Assembly: GCF_046630445.1 (NCBI RefSeq)
Contig: NC_092339.1
Coordinates: 52,537,001 to 52,601,000 of the forward strand
From: Rutidosis leptorrhynchoides
Lineage: Eukaryota; Streptophyta; Magnoliopsida; Asterales; Asteraceae
Direction of reading: 5' to 3'
Length of the DNA stretch: 64,000 bases
Positions 23,482 through 34,634 of the stretch are shown one piece after another. The stretch's first letter is position 1; every line of letters starts with the position of its first letter. Below the pieces are notes generated by a model. The model saw only the letters and a program-made list of their open reading frames with translations. It did not search any database and was not told the DNA's origin. Made by a program: the position numbers and the translations under genes.

Positions 23482-24488
23482 TGATGGAAAACCGTGTGTA
23501 CTTTTCAATGAGATTAACGGAGATTAACGCAGCGGATAGTTAAAATAAACTTATTTTACATTACAAAACATACACACGATTAACGGTTCCATTAGATCCA
23601 ATTACACCACTAATAATTGTCAAAATATATAAATTCACAAAGTGAGTTAACGATATACCTTTCTTGAAGAAACTGATGAACAGAGAGAAACCTACGATCA
23701 AAGGTATGACCTTCTCTTTGGATAGTCCACACTTTCTTGAAGAAACTGATGAACAGAGAGAAACCTACGATCAAAGGTATGACCTTCTCTTTGGATAGTC
23801 CACACTACACTTCAAACGATCGTCAATGGATGCTAGTCCAAAACCCGAGTAACGTATTATAATAATCAAATTATTATAATAAGAGTATGAACAAATAAAA
23901 ATACTCAATATGTGATTTCCTTTTCTATTCAAAAGGAACCAAAATTAAAGCGTAATGTATCTCAGTAGCTTGAAAGAAATATGAAGAGAATTAAAGTGTG
24001 AAGATTTTAATTTTCAGAAGAAAAAAAAACAAGTCTCTCTGGTTCTCTCACCTTTGTCTTCTTTTATATCATACTTCAAAAATAAAAAGAATAGCTACAT
24101 CTATATTAAATTAGAAATCACAACCGACACATGTATTGGTTATGATTACTCTTTTTCTTTTTACTTTTTTTTTTTTTTAATCTTGCCATTTTCTTTTGTC
24201 TTGTAAGTGATCACCAACTAATCCACATTTATTTGGCAACAAGCATTTAATTTAATGTACTAGTTGATCAACTTGTTAAAGTTATAATCATCTGTAAATT
24301 AATTAATCACACTTTAATTAATTTAATTCAAAACAAACATTTTAATTTGTTCCATTAGTCGAGTAGTAAATATACATCATATGTATATATATTTAATTTG
24401 ACGTCTAGGTGTATATGTGTGTGACCCCGAAGGCTCAAAAGAATTTAGCCATATAGTTTTATGTTGTACCTTGCACATTAATCCTACA
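23482..24488 (-). repeat. Copia 3' LTR (left copy)
   Basis: 1007 bp. It contains a 73-bp tandem duplication starting at 23661 and 23734 (units begin 'tttcttgaagaaactgatga') that is also in the other LTR, so it was present in the parent element. Confidence 0.93.
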
Positions 24489-25330
24489 GACTCCCACTTG
24501 TGCATGGTACAACACCAAGTAACTATACAAACAATGGATACCATCTAGCAACAGGCCATTGTCCCTAAATTCATGTGAGGGTAGTTTCTCGGAACTGCTT
24601 ATGGTAAGTGTTAAAAGTCATTCGTCCTTTTGTTTCAGATACTTTAGTTAAACTAGAGATATGGATCATCGGTCATTCTCATTTGTTTAATAATTTTGTT
24701 TCTCAATCTTAGAACTGAATTAGATCGCCAAATTAATTAAGTATCATCTTAATTACATCTGGGTGCGGCCACACAAATATCCCATTCATTCATCGAGGAG
24801 CTCAAAAGTATCTAACTCCAAACACTTTGGAGGAACAAATCCTATATTGCATACACGTGTCTCTCACGAGCTTTACATTATACCCAATAATGGCCTTTAT
24901 TACAGCCTTATTCAGGACAACATTTAACCATATCAAAGTACAATATTTCACACATCAAAACCGGCGTGCATCTCAAGTCTAAGGACATAAAAACATAATC
25001 ACTAAAAGATTCACTACTGACAACCATCCATGTAGTGATATCTCGGTTGGGTCATTCCAATATTCATCATCAATGAATACATATGAATTTTGGTCTCTAC
25101 AAGTTAACTATTTATCATCAATAAATATAAACCAAAACTTCATATTAATCTTAATTCATGTTATTCCCATAACATGATCGATTATGGAGATTTTGAATAA
25201 TCAACAATTACTCATGGATTAAACATGCTAATATAGAACATAGTGATATAAATGAAAATGATCATACCATCAATATATCAATTCATTATGATAAAACTGT
25301 TTAATGTTCCAAAAATATCCAAATACTAAA
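24489..25330 (-). mobile_element. Copia 3' untranslated region with PPT
   Basis: About 840 bp between the pol stop and the 3' LTR, with no ORF. Next to the LTR the minus strand reads 'cacaagtgggagtc', a good polypurine tract. Confidence 0.7.
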
Positions 25331-28300
25331 TTACAAATTAAAAAGATCAGCAGCATAACGAAGTCCAATACTACTAGCATGATCATCATGCTTGTTGTGT
25401 GTCATGGGCTTCGTGAACGGGTCAGCCACATTATCATCTGTATGAACCTTAAGAATACTAATATCATTCCTCTCAACGACTTCTTGAATGTAGTCAAACT
25501 TTCGAAGAATGTGTCTGCTACCTTTACGTACACGTGATTCTTTCGCAAGTATAATAGCACTTGAATTATCACAGTACATTTCCATAGGGGATTCAATGCT
25601 GGGAACTACTCCGAGTTCAGCAATAAACTTCCTAATCCAGACAGCTTCTTGAGCAGCTTCTGAGGCAGCAATGTATTCTGCTTCCGTTGTAGACTGTGCA
25701 ACTGTGGTCTGCTTTGAGCTTCTCCAATCAACTGCCCCGCCATTCATGACAAAGACATACCCTGACTGGGATCGGGAATCATCTCGATCAGTTTGGAAGC
25801 TAGCATATGTATAACATCTAATACTCAACTCTTCTTCCAAACCACCGTAAACCAAGAACATATCTTTAGTTCTCCGCAAATACTTAAGAATGCTCTTAAC
25901 AGTAATCCAATGTTCTTCACCTGGATTCTGTTGATAACGACTCGTCAAACTCAAAGCTAACGAGACATCAGGTCTAGTACATAACATAGCATACATAATG
26001 GATCCTATAGCCGAAGCATAAGGAACACATTTCATTCGTCTTATCTCATTAGGTGTGATAGGACTTTGAGACTTGCTCAAGGTTATGCCCTTTTGCATGG
26101 GCAATGCTCCGCGCTTGGAGTTTTGCATGTTAAATCTTCGTAAGATTTTGTCAATGTATGTACTTTGACTCAAACCAATAAGCCTTTTGGATCTATTTCT
26201 ATAGATCCTGATTCCTAAAATATACTTAGCTTCTCCAAGATCTTTCATGGCAAAACATTTTCCAAGCCAAGATTTGACATCTTGCAAAGTTGGAATGTCA
26301 TTTCCAATAAGTAGTATGTCATCAACATACAAGATCAAGAAGACAACTTTGCTCCCACTAGCTCTAATGTAAACACATGGCTCATCTTGGTTTTGAGAAA
26401 AACCAAACTCTTTGATTTTCTGATCAAACTTAAGATTCCAGCTCCTGGATGCTTGCTTTAATCCATAAATGGATTTTAGAAGCTTGCATGCTTTATTAGG
26501 ATGCTTTGGATTTACAAACCCTTCCGGCTGAACCATATATACGTCCTCACTTAGGTCGCCATTTAGGAAAGCGGTTTTCACATCCATTTGCCATATTTCA
26601 TAATTATGAAAAGCTGCTATGGCAATAAGTATCCTAATTGACTTAATGCTCGCGACTGGTGAATAAGTTTCCTCATAATCAATTCCTTGAGTTTGAGTAT
26701 AACCTTTTGCCACCAATCGAGCCTTAAAAGTGTTTACATTAGCGTCCATGTCAGCCTTTTTCTTGTAGACCCATTTACACCCAACTGGTTTACAATTGGG
26801 TGGAAGATCAATCAAGTCCCATACTTGATTTTCTTTCATGGACTGCATCTCTGTATTCATAGCATCTCCCCATTTTTCAGATTCTAAACCTGATATGGCC
26901 TCACGGTAGCTAGAGGGTTCATCATAATCCCCTAGATGAGATTCATCTGAATTAATTAGAAGATTTAACTTCTCAGGTCGATGAGGAGTTCTACTAGATC
27001 TACGAATTATAGGTGCAACACGTTCTGGCTCATCAACAATGTGCTCAGCTTCAACGTGTGGATAACTAGTGCATTCAAAAGGTATGTTACCTTGTGATTC
27101 TTGAATTTCTTCAAGATCTACTTTACTCCCACTGACTTCTTGTAAGAGAAGATCTCTTTCAAAGAATTCAGCAAACCGAGCAGTAAACACTTTGTTTTCA
27201 GCTTGGTAGTAAAAGTAGTAACCCATTGTTTCCTTTGGGTATCCCACAAAGTGACATTTGATACCTCTGGGTTCTAACTTGTTTGAAGTGTCACGTTTCA
27301 CATACGCTTCACAACCCCAGACTTTCAAATAAGACAACTTAGGACTCTTTCCGTGCCATAACTCATATGGTGTCTTATCTACCTTCTTGGTTGGAACCAT
27401 ATTGAGTATGCGTGCAGCAGACTCTAATGCATAACCCCAAAAAGACATCGGTAGAGTAGTTAGACTCATCATAGATCGAACCATATCAAGTAAAGTTCGA
27501 TTCCTACGCTCCGACACACCATTGTGCTGTGGTGTATAAGGTGGAGTGAATTGTGAGACAATCCCACAATTCTTCAGGTGGTCCAAAAACTCTTGACTCA
27601 TATATTCCCCTCCCCGATCAGAACGAAGGGCTTTAATGGTCTTTTCAAGTTGATTCTCTACTTCATTTTGGAAGATTTTGAACGTTTCAAAAACTTCATG
27701 TTTATGTTTCAGCAAGTAAACATAACCATATCTACTATAATCATCAGTAAATGTAACGAAGTATGTTTCACCATTTCTAGACATAGTTCTAAAAGGGCCA
27801 CATACATCCGTATGTATTAGTCCTAAAAGATCTTTAGCTCTTTCACCTAAACCGGAGAAAGGAGCCTTTGTCATCTTTCCACATAAACATGACTCGCATA
27901 CATCAAATGACTCAGAGCCAGTTGATTCCAAAATCCCATCAGATTGGAGTTTTGAAATGCGTTGTTTGTTTATATGACCAAGACGACAATGCCATAGATA
28001 GGTATTATTCAAGTCTTTCTTGACTCGTTTGGCAGTACATGTATATACAGAATTATTATTTGAAATTACACCATGCATATCAATTTCAAAAATACCATCA
28101 CGTGGAATAGCATTAAAATAAAATACATTATTCTTAGAAACTGAAATACCAAAGTGCGTAAATGTAAGTTCAAAACCAACATTTTTCAAAAGAGAAACTG
28201 AAATTACATTGCTCGTAATACTAGGAGCATAATGACATTGTTCCAACAAAACAATAAGACCACTAGGTAGAGTAAGCTCATAGGTGCCAATAGCTTCGAC

Positions 28301-28579
28301 TGCAGCTCGAGCCCCATTGCCCACTCTTAAGTCTAGTGTGTTGTTCTTCAGTCTCTTACTTCTTCTCATTCCCTGCATATTGTTACAGATGTGAGTACCA
28401 CAACCAGTATCAAAAATCCAGGAATCACTAGAAAAAGTATATAACTGTATATGAAATATACCTGATTTGCTAGTCTGGCCAGCTTTGCCTTTTCTCAACT
28501 CAGATAGGTAGGAAGGACAGTTCCTCCTCCAGTGGCCAACTTTTCCACAGTGAAAACATTCGGCGTCTTTCGATGGGTT
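25331..28579 (-). CDS. Copia Pol: nucleocapsid knuckle, protease, integrase, RT, RNase H
   Basis: Open in one frame from just after the TAA at 28580 to the stop at 25331. A CCHC knuckle, CFHCGKVGHWRRNC, lies at 28517-28558. Numbering from 28498 (1055 residues), the aspartic protease motif DTG starts near residue 30. The pre-integrase region has LWHCRLGH, and the integrase core has HTDVCGPF, DDYSRYGYVYLL and SDRGGEY. Reverse transcriptase runs from KWVYKKK through the catalytic YVDDILL, and RNase H carries TEAEYIA and YCDNSSAI. All catalytic signatures I looked for are present. The frame is the same as gag upstream, so the normal product is one polyprotein, currently interrupted by the stop. 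It has no obvious start codon of its own. Confidence 0.93.
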   Translation of the reverse strand, partial: NPSKDAECFHCGKVGHWRRNCPSYLSELRKGKAGQTSKSGIFHIQLYTFSSDSWIFDTGCGTHICNNMQGMRRSKRLKNNTLDLRVGNGARAAVEAIGTYELTLPSGLIVLLEQCHYAPSITSNVISVSLLKNVGFELTFTHFGISVSKNNVFYFNAIPRDGIFEIDMHGVISNNNSVYTCTAKRVKKDLNNTYLWHCRLGHINKQRISKLQSDGILESTGSESFDVCESCLCGKMTKAPFSGLGERAKDLLGLIHTDVCGPFRTMSRNGETYFVTFTDDYSRYGYVYLLKHKHEVFETFKIFQNEVENQLEKTIKALRSDRGGEYMSQEFLDHLKNCGIVSQFTPPYTPQHNGVSERRNRTLLDMVRSMMSLTTLPMSFWGYALESAARILNMVPTKKVDKTPYELWHGKSPKLSYLKVWGCEAYVKRDTSNKLEPRGIKCHFVGYPKETMGYYFYYQAENKVFTARFAEFFERDLLLQEVSGSKVDLEEIQESQGNIPFECTSYPHVEAEHIVDEPERVAPIIRRSSRTPHRPEKLNLLINSDESHLGDYDEPSSYREAISGLESEKWGDAMNTEMQSMKENQVWDLIDLPPNCKPVGCKWVYKKKADMDANVNTFKARLVAKGYTQTQGIDYEETYSPVASIKSIRILIAIAAFHNYEIWQMDVKTAFLNGDLSEDVYMVQPEGFVNPKHPNKACKLLKSIYGLKQASRSWNLKFDQKIKEFGFSQNQDEPCVYIRASGSKVVFLILYVDDILLIGNDIPTLQDVKSWLGKCFAMKDLGEAKYILGIRIYRNRSKRLIGLSQSTYIDKILRRFNMQNSKRGALPMQKGITLSKSQSPITPNEIRRMKCVPYASAIGSIMYAMLCTRPDVSLALSLTSRYQQNPGEEHWITVKSILKYLRRTKDMFLVYGGLEEELSIRCYTYASFQTDRDDSRSQSGYVFVMNGGAVDWRSSKQTTVAQSTTEAEYIAASEAAQEAVWIRKFIAELGVVPSIESPMEMYCDNSSAIILAKESRVRKGSRHILRKFDYIQEVVERNDISILKVHTDDNVADPFTKPMTHNKHDDHASSIGLRYAADLFNL

Positions 28580-29320
28580 TTATTTCTTGGGAGGTGGTGG
28601 AATCTTTTTCTTAGCAATTGACTTGCCTTTTCCTTTTCCCCAAGTTTTTGGCTTATTCTTTCTCACTCTACCTTCCCTAATCATAAGGACACCTGGATTG
28701 GAAACCTTATATGGAATATCCTGTTCAGCAGTTTTGAGCATCGAGTGCACCTCTGCCAGAGATTTCTCCCAACCTTGCATATTGTAATTCATCACAAATT
28801 GGTGATACGATTTTGGTAGTGAAACCAAAACCGTGTTCACGGCCAAGTTAGGCGGCAAGGTAGTTCCAAGTTTTTCCAATCGGTCAATGTAGCTTTTCAT
28901 TTTTAAGACATAAGAACTCACTGATTGACCCTCCTCCATTTTGCATGTTTGAAGAAGCTTATAAGTTTCATATAACTCTTGACTAGCCTGTTTCTGAAAC
29001 ATATTTTTCAGCTCAGTCATCATATCATATGCTGTACGATCTTCCATTTCCTTTTGGAGGTCAGAAGTCATACTAGCAAGCATGATTAAAGCTATCTTCT
29101 CTTGCTCATCAAACAACTTCTGATAAGCATTCTTTTGAGCAGCAGTAGCTGTCTCAGGAGGAGCTTCGGGTAAGGGTTCTTCAAATTTGTTCAACTTCCC
29201 TTCAAATTTGAGAACAATTCTCAGGTTGCGGTGCCAATCGAGAAAGTTTGAACCATTAAGTTTCTCCTTCTCCAACAAAGAACGGAGGTTGATTTGGTTT
29301 ACGTTTTGATTGTTTGACAT
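28580..29320 (-). CDS. Copia Gag (capsid region), ends at a premature stop
   Basis: 246 aa from the ATG at 29320, beginning MSNNQNVNQINLRSLLEKEK. It contains the copia-type UBN2/Gag region: LNGSNFLDWHRNLRIVLK, then ELYETYKLLQ, 'MEEGQSVSSYVLKMKSYID' and LPKSYHQFVMNY, followed by a Lys-rich tail. It assembles the cytoplasmic virus-like particle that packages element RNA. The TAA at 28580-28582 falls between the basic tail and the zinc knuckle, which continues in the same frame. The most economical view is a single nonsense change; programmed readthrough is possible but not usual for this superfamily. Confidence 0.9.
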   Translation of the reverse strand: MSNNQNVNQINLRSLLEKEKLNGSNFLDWHRNLRIVLKFEGKLNKFEEPLPEAPPETATAAQKNAYQKLFDEQEKIALIMLASMTSDLQKEMEDRTAYDMMTELKNMFQKQASQELYETYKLLQTCKMEEGQSVSSYVLKMKSYIDRLEKLGTTLPPNLAVNTVLVSLPKSYHQFVMNYNMQGWEKSLAEVHSMLKTAEQDIPYKVSNPGVLMIREGRVRKNKPKTWGKGKGKSIAKKKIPPPPKK

Positions 29321-30878
29321 CTACAAGAGAACAAGATTCAATTTTAGTATTTTCGATATTGTACTTTAATAAATTAATTACCCAAGTTTTAATATATTTA
29401 AAAACAATTAATTTACGAAAGCCTAAGATCCACATAGAGGTTCCATAACTACATCTGTTGATCAGCTAGCAGTTATAGAGTCTACTGGTAGGTAGCGAGT
29501 ACCAATTGCATCACAGATGCAACTCTTAGATCTTTATGGGACCCTGAGATATGTATAGTCTAACAAATCACTATTATCTATTGGCATGTTTGTCCCATCC
29601 TTGCCTCGATCTCAGGTCTCACCGTGAATACGATTAAGTCGTCCAATTTGGAAACAGTGGAAATTCAGTCTAGTCTCACTCGTAACTGAAAATTCACCTC
29701 GTGACTATAATTCGATTAGGTCTCACCGTAATCAAAAAATAACGAGGAGTGTTTGCAAGCTCATTGGATGGCATGACTTAAATTTGACGGGTATTTTAAA
29801 AATGTTTGTGTTAACGAATAATGCATGCACACAAGATTCGCTACAATTTGTTAAAAAACATTTTAACCAATTTTATATATGTCGATCGTGTTTATGCGTC
29901 AAGTTTGTTATTTTATTTTATATAAAAAAAATAACAAATACACAATGTGTATCATTTTAAAACATTTTTAAAAGATGTTGCTCATATATATTATTTGAGT
30001 TTCAAAAAATATTTAACTTTAAACTCGTTAGAGTTTAACTTTTTAAAATCATCAATTTTAACCTTTGAAACTCGTTACTAGTTTTATTTGATGTTTTCAT
30101 CAAAAAACATTTAGCATATATTATAATCAACAATTAAATATAAATGCGTAAAAATAAAACACAACCATACCATGCATCACACACACATAGCCTAGCCCAA
30201 AAATCCTATGCTTGATCTCATGAGCCGACATGGGATCAAGAGGTCAAACTAAGGGTAATATCGTAGCTCCCACTTGATTCAAGAATCAAGTGAAAACTTG
30301 ACAAACGCCATTGTTGTCAACTTGACCTGTTCGCCATCTTCTAAGCCAAAAGCATGTTGTATTTTATCTTCAATCTTCATCTTGTTACATTTATTTAAAT
30401 TTGAAAATACAACTAAACTAGTACTTTTACAAATTGAAATAAACTTAAATACAATACTATGAAAATAGAAAATAAATATAATACAATTTTGGCTTCAAAA
30501 TGGCCTTATAATACAAATAATCAACATGACACAATATTGCTGTAATCAACAATCACAACAATCATACATAGGCCGGGGCATTATGGGCTATGTGTGCAAT
30601 CACAATTCTAATAACTACATTATTAAAAACTACATATGGCTTGTCCATGGTTACAATGCATGTGTACAACCATGGAATGAAATAAACAACAATTATTCAA
30701 GCAATAATAAATAAATTCAAAATTTATAACAGTGATATTTTTCAGATCTTATTTGTGCGTCATGAGATTTAATTTAAAACAAACATGTTGAAATTATAAA
30801 AAAAAAGTTTTTACTTTTTACCATCTCACAAAACTAGATCTGAGAAAATCACGTGACAATTAAAATGGTGTAAAAGCG
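29321..30878 (-). mobile_element. Copia 5' leader region
   Basis: About 1.56 kb between the PBS and gag with no supported coding sequence. Short ORFs at 30274-30462 and 30526-30714 have no recognisable features. Confidence 0.6.
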
Positions 30879-30890
30879 GCTCTGATACCA
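30879..30890 (-). other. Primer-binding site, copia element
   Basis: The plus strand reads GCTCTGATACCA; its complement TGGTATCAGAGC pairs with the 3' end of initiator tRNA-Met. It lies one base inside the right LTR, fixing the element's orientation as minus. Confidence 0.92.
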
Positions 30891-30891
30891 C

Positions 30892-31895
30892 TGATGGAAA
30901 ACCGTGTGTACTTTTCAATGAGATTAACGGAGATTAACGCAGCGGATAGTTAAAATAAACTTATTTTACATTACAAAACATACACACGATTAACGGTTCC
31001 ATTAGATCCAATTACACCACTAATAATTGTCAAAATATATAAATTCACAAAGTGAGTTAACGATATACCTTTCTTGAAGAAACTGATGAACAGAGAGAAA
31101 CCTACGATCAAAGGTATGACCTTCTCTTTGGATAGTCCACACTTTCTTGAAGAAACTGATGAACAGAGAGAAACCTACGATCAAAGGTATGACCTTCTCT
31201 TTGGATAGTCCACACTACACTTTAAACGATCGTCAATGGATGCTAGTCCAAAACCCGAGTAACGTATTATAATAATCAAATTATTATAATAAGAGTATGA
31301 ACAAATAAAAATACTCAATATGTGATTTCCTTTTCTATTCAAAAGGAACCAAAATTAAAGCGTAATGTATCTCAGTAGCTTGAAAGAAATATGAAGAGAA
31401 TTAAAGTGTGAAGATTTTAATTTTCAGAAGAAAAAAAAAACAAGTCTCTCTGGTTCTCTCACCTTTGTCTTCTTTTATATCATACTTCAAAAATAAAAAG
31501 AATAGCTACATCTATATTAAATTAGAAATCACAACCGACACATGTATTGGTTATGATTACTCTTTTTCTTTTTACTTTTTTTTTTAATCTTGCCATTTTC
31601 TTTTGTCTTGTAAGTGATCACCAACTAATCCACATGTATTTGGCAACAAGCATTTAATTTAATGTACTAGTTGATCAACTTGTTAAAGTTATAATCATCT
31701 GTAAATTAATTAATCACACTTTAATTAATTTAATTCAAAACAAACATTTTAATTTGTTCCATTAGTCGAGTAGTAAATATACATCATATGTATATATATT
31801 TAATTTGACGTCTAGGTGTATATGTGTGTGACCCCGAAGGCTCAAAAGAATTTAGCCATATAGTTTTATGTTGTACCTTGCACATTAATCCTACA
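30892..31895 (-). repeat. Copia 5' LTR (right copy)
   Basis: 1004 bp, the partner of 23482-24488, including the same 73-bp internal duplication. Differences seen include C to T in 'cacttcaaacg', 'cacatttatt' against 'cacatgtatt', and A/T run lengths. Confidence 0.93.
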
Positions 31896-31900
31896 GAATC

Positions 31901-32176
31901 TGGTGTGACGAGTCACCCCTCTATAGTTTTGTACAAACTTCTATTAGTATGTGTAACTAACTTTTTTATCTATTTGTCTAATATAGAAACTAATTTTGTC
32001 CATATGTTGTGGTTTCTGTCATTTATCATAACTTGTCTGTCATTAATTTGATCATGAAATGTGATGTTCACCTTTCCTATTTGGCCAAAAGTAATTTGGG
32101 GTAACAAAGTTCCTTCCAAGATTATGTTATTCCATTGGTTATCAATTCGTAAAAGTATTCCCGTTCGTGAAGTTCT
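31901..32176. other. Intergenic, nothing recognised
   Basis: AT-rich sequence next to the copia insertion. A short ORF at 31824-32051 starts inside the LTR and has no support. Confidence 0.5.
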
Positions 32177-32375
32177 TGTTAGAAAGTAGAACCCCCGTCC
32201 CTATTATTGACAAATACTACACGGTATTTATAGAGTACAAGAACCAACCCTAAACATCTAAAACCTAATGAACCCAAGCCGACAAACGGACTTGAGCCTA
32301 ACCTAATCCGTCTAACACTCCCCCGCAGTCCGAGCGGCGAAATCGCGAAAGCTCGGACTGGAAGAAAATGCTAAT
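32177..32375 (-). mobile_element. Relic of a short-LTR copia element (3' end)
   Basis: A 141-bp LTR-like unit (32177-32317) has inverted termini TGTTAGA and TCTAACA. It is followed on the plus strand by CTCCCCCGCAGTC, whose complement is a purine-rich tract ending directly at the LTR. This is the usual LTR-PPT junction of small copia elements in minus orientation. The rest of the element is missing or decayed. Confidence 0.55.
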
Positions 32376-32505
32376 AATGAAAAAAAACACAAACAAATAA
32401 AAAACAAAAGTAACTCATTTTTTTCTCTCTTATTTGCCGCATTAAATAAACTGGTATTCGTTGATGCAGTTGCAGATTTCTTTACGGCTTCTCCTTTTCC
32501 GTAGC

Positions 32506-32506
<1 letters not shown>

Positions 32507-32539
<33 letters not shown>
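32507..32539. repeat. Poly(T) tract
   Basis: About 33 consecutive T residues. The minus-strand ORF across it (32312-32617) reads poly-Lys and is not considered a gene. It may mark the tail of a minus-strand retroposon. Confidence 0.8.
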
Positions 32540-32541
<2 letters not shown>

Positions 32542-33059
32542 GCCGTGGCTTGCTATGCCTAAGGATCAAGTACCGCTTTGATATGCTACTTTTGTCGACA
32601 ATAACAATATTCTTCAACGCTGCAAATAAGGATTTTGACTATATTCTCTTTTTTTTCGGGGTTTAATAATAAAGATAGAAAATAAAAAGAAATGATCTAT
32701 TTTTTTTTTTATTTTTTTTTATTTTTTTGTCAGAAAGAAATTAGGATCAAAGATTTGTCTATTGTAACTATGAAGAGTGTGCACATGATAAAGGTTCTAG
32801 GTGGTAGTAAATGGGGATAATACACATACGCACAAGAAGGTGGTAGGTGGCGGCTGAACAAGCATCATACGCTCATGCTACAATTGATGGTGGATCTTTT
32901 GAACTTTTTTATATTATTTTTAAAATAAGGATAGATCAAGAATGGTGTAGTCGACTAAGAAAAAGAGAATAAAAATTACAGTAGGTTAACGGCTGCTAGG
33001 GTTCTCTTTCCAGCCGGATAAACAAAAGAAAAGATGGAGGATAGGGACCGGGTCCTCGG

Positions 33060-33612
33060 GTAACGGCTGCTAGGCACATTCTTCCTTCGAACCAATCCAT
33101 TATGTGCGTGTGGTGTTTGGATAATGTCGAATCTATCAATCACCTTTTGTTGCATTGCAAATGGTCTTTTAAAATTTGATCGGAATTGTTTAGATGGTGG
33201 ATCATAAGGTGGGTTATCACGGGTTCAATTGAAGAGTTTTCGTTCGATTGGTACTTTGGCATTGGGATCAAAGCCTAAGTTTTGAAAATTAATCGGTCCC
33301 GCAACGATTTGTGCAATTTGGATGGCTAGAAACGACTTTATTTTCAACAACAAATACACGTGTGGTTCGATTATCATACGTAACATCAAACTCAAAGTTT
33401 TCTTATGGGCCACGAATCTCAACTTTTGTCACGGGTTACATTCTTATGTATGGGAACAAAATCCCGCTTTATTATGCTTCTAATGTCGTTTTTTCTTTCA
33501 ATTTTTAGGCCGAGTTAATCTCCGTCTTTGTATCTTTTGATTGATCCTTCATTGTTTAGATGAAGTGTTCTTGTTATAAAATTATATTTCTTCGCCGAAA
33601 AAAAAAAAAACC
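33060..33612 (+). pseudogene. LINE 3' fragment with zf-RVT domain and poly(A)
   Basis: From about 33091 a plus-strand frame reads SIMCVWCLDNVESINHLLLH followed by CKW, the zinc-binding domain found at the C-terminus of plant LINE reverse transcriptases (CxxC...HLLxHC). In-frame stops follow (after SFKI and later), so it is dead. The fragment continues through 'tctccgtctttgtatctttt' and 'ttcttcgccg' into a poly(A) run at 33599-33611. The same 3' tail occurs at 35896-35992. Confidence 0.7.
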
Positions 33613-33955
33613 TTTCGAATGCTTTACTAATTGCATTACAACAACAACAACAAAACTCAACTCCACATAAGTGGAGTATGCTCTACTAATTGCATTGTTA
33701 TTATTATTTGGATTTTACGATTTACCAAAGCAAATGTGTTTCCTTGTAAGAGTGTGGGTAGACGAATGATCATCGTTCTCTACCCGGGGGGTTTGCTATA
33801 TGTTTCCAAGCCCATTATTGTAATTGTGACGTGACGCAAAATTGGGTTTTTTTGAAAGGTGTCGGGGTTTTTGACAATTATGTGATCGTGTTAATCTTTG
33901 TAGGGGTGTAATGGTGAGCGTTAAATGCATAAAAATTATGAAATTAAAAACTATG

Positions 33956-33960
<5 letters not shown>
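33613..33960. repeat. Retroposon-like debris
   Basis: The motif 'acaacaacaacaacaaaact' followed by 'ccacataagtgga' (about 33639-33675) resembles a common plant dispersed-retroposon end. 'actaattgcatt' occurs twice (33626 and 33684). No gene seen. Confidence 0.35.

Positions 33961-33994
<34 letters not shown>
33959..33994. repeat. (TA)n microsatellite
   Basis: About 36 bp of pure TA directly before the MITE-like element at 34009. Confidence 0.9.
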
Positions 33995-33998
<4 letters not shown>

Positions 33999-34008
33999 AA
34001 TGATCTAT

Positions 34009-34621
34009 AGAGAACTAGAGTATGTAGAGAACCCATAGAACTCATAGACTGAACTTCAATCTATGTGGAGATTGAGCTTTAAAAAAAAAATCAATCTACA
34101 AAAAAAAAAAAAAAAAACTGAAAAAAACACTAAAAAAAGTCAATTTGCAAAAAAAAAAAGTCAATCTGCAAAAAAAAAACAGTCAATCTACACAAAAAAA
34201 GTCAATCTGCACACAAGAAAAAGTCAATATGCACAAAAAAAAAGTCAATTTGCAAAAAAAAAAAAACTAAAAAAAAAAGTCAATCTGCACAAAAAAAAAG
34301 TCAATCTGCACAAAAAAAGTCAATCTATACAAAAAAAGAAAACTGTAAAAAAAAGTCAATCTGCACGCAGATTGACTTAATCTGCATGCAGATTGAATTA
34401 ATCTGCACAAAAAAAAATCAATCTGCACAGGAAAAAAAAGTCAATCTCCCAAAAAAAAATAGCAAAAAAAAGTCAATCTGCTCTGCACAAAAAAACTGCA
34501 CAGAAAAAAAAAGTAAATCTGCAAAAAAAGTCAATCTTCACGCAGATTGACTCAATCTGCACGCAGGTATGAAAGGTTAGTCGATGGTTCCATGAGTTCT
34601 CTACTACCTTTGGTTCTCCAT
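34009..34621. mobile_element. MITE-like element with AAAAAGTCAATCTGCAC minisatellite
   Basis: Imperfect inverted arms of about 45 bp enclose it: the left arm has 'agagaactagagtatgtaga' and 'agaactcatagac'; the right arm (34574-34621) reads in complement 'ggagaaccaaaggtagtaga' and 'gaactcatggaac'. The interior (about 34080-34570) is a variable minisatellite of units like AAAAAAGTCAATCTGCAC. Near the right end 'cacgcagattgac' repeats form a small palindrome. It lies between two TA arrays, suggesting a TA target preference. Confidence 0.55.
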
Positions 34622-34631
34622 GAATCCTCAC

Positions 34632-34634
<3 letters not shown>

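Larger units (their letters stand above)
23482..31895 (-). mobile_element. Full-length Ty1/copia LTR retrotransposon
   Basis: LTRs lie at 23482-24488 (1007 bp) and 30892-31895 (1004 bp) with TG..CA ends. The perfect target duplication is GAATC at 23477-23481 and 31896-31900. On the minus strand the order is 5' LTR (right), PBS, a leader of about 1.57 kb, gag, nucleocapsid, protease, integrase, reverse transcriptase, RNase H, PPT, 3' LTR (left). Integrase before reverse transcriptase defines copia. The LTRs differ by only a few substitutions and homopolymer lengths, so it is young. One in-frame TAA (28580-28582) interrupts the polyprotein. Confidence 0.96.

Noticed and set aside
32312-32617. 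Minus-strand 101-aa ORF with poly-Lys
   Set aside because: It spans a poly(T) tract and a copia LTR relic; composition is repeat-driven.
34063-34380. Lys-rich 105-aa ORF
   Set aside because: Product of the A-rich minisatellite; the repeat explains it fully.
34180-34520. CRISPR-like regular repeats
   Set aside because: Units are contiguous and variable with no unique spacers, in a plant nuclear context; this is a minisatellite.
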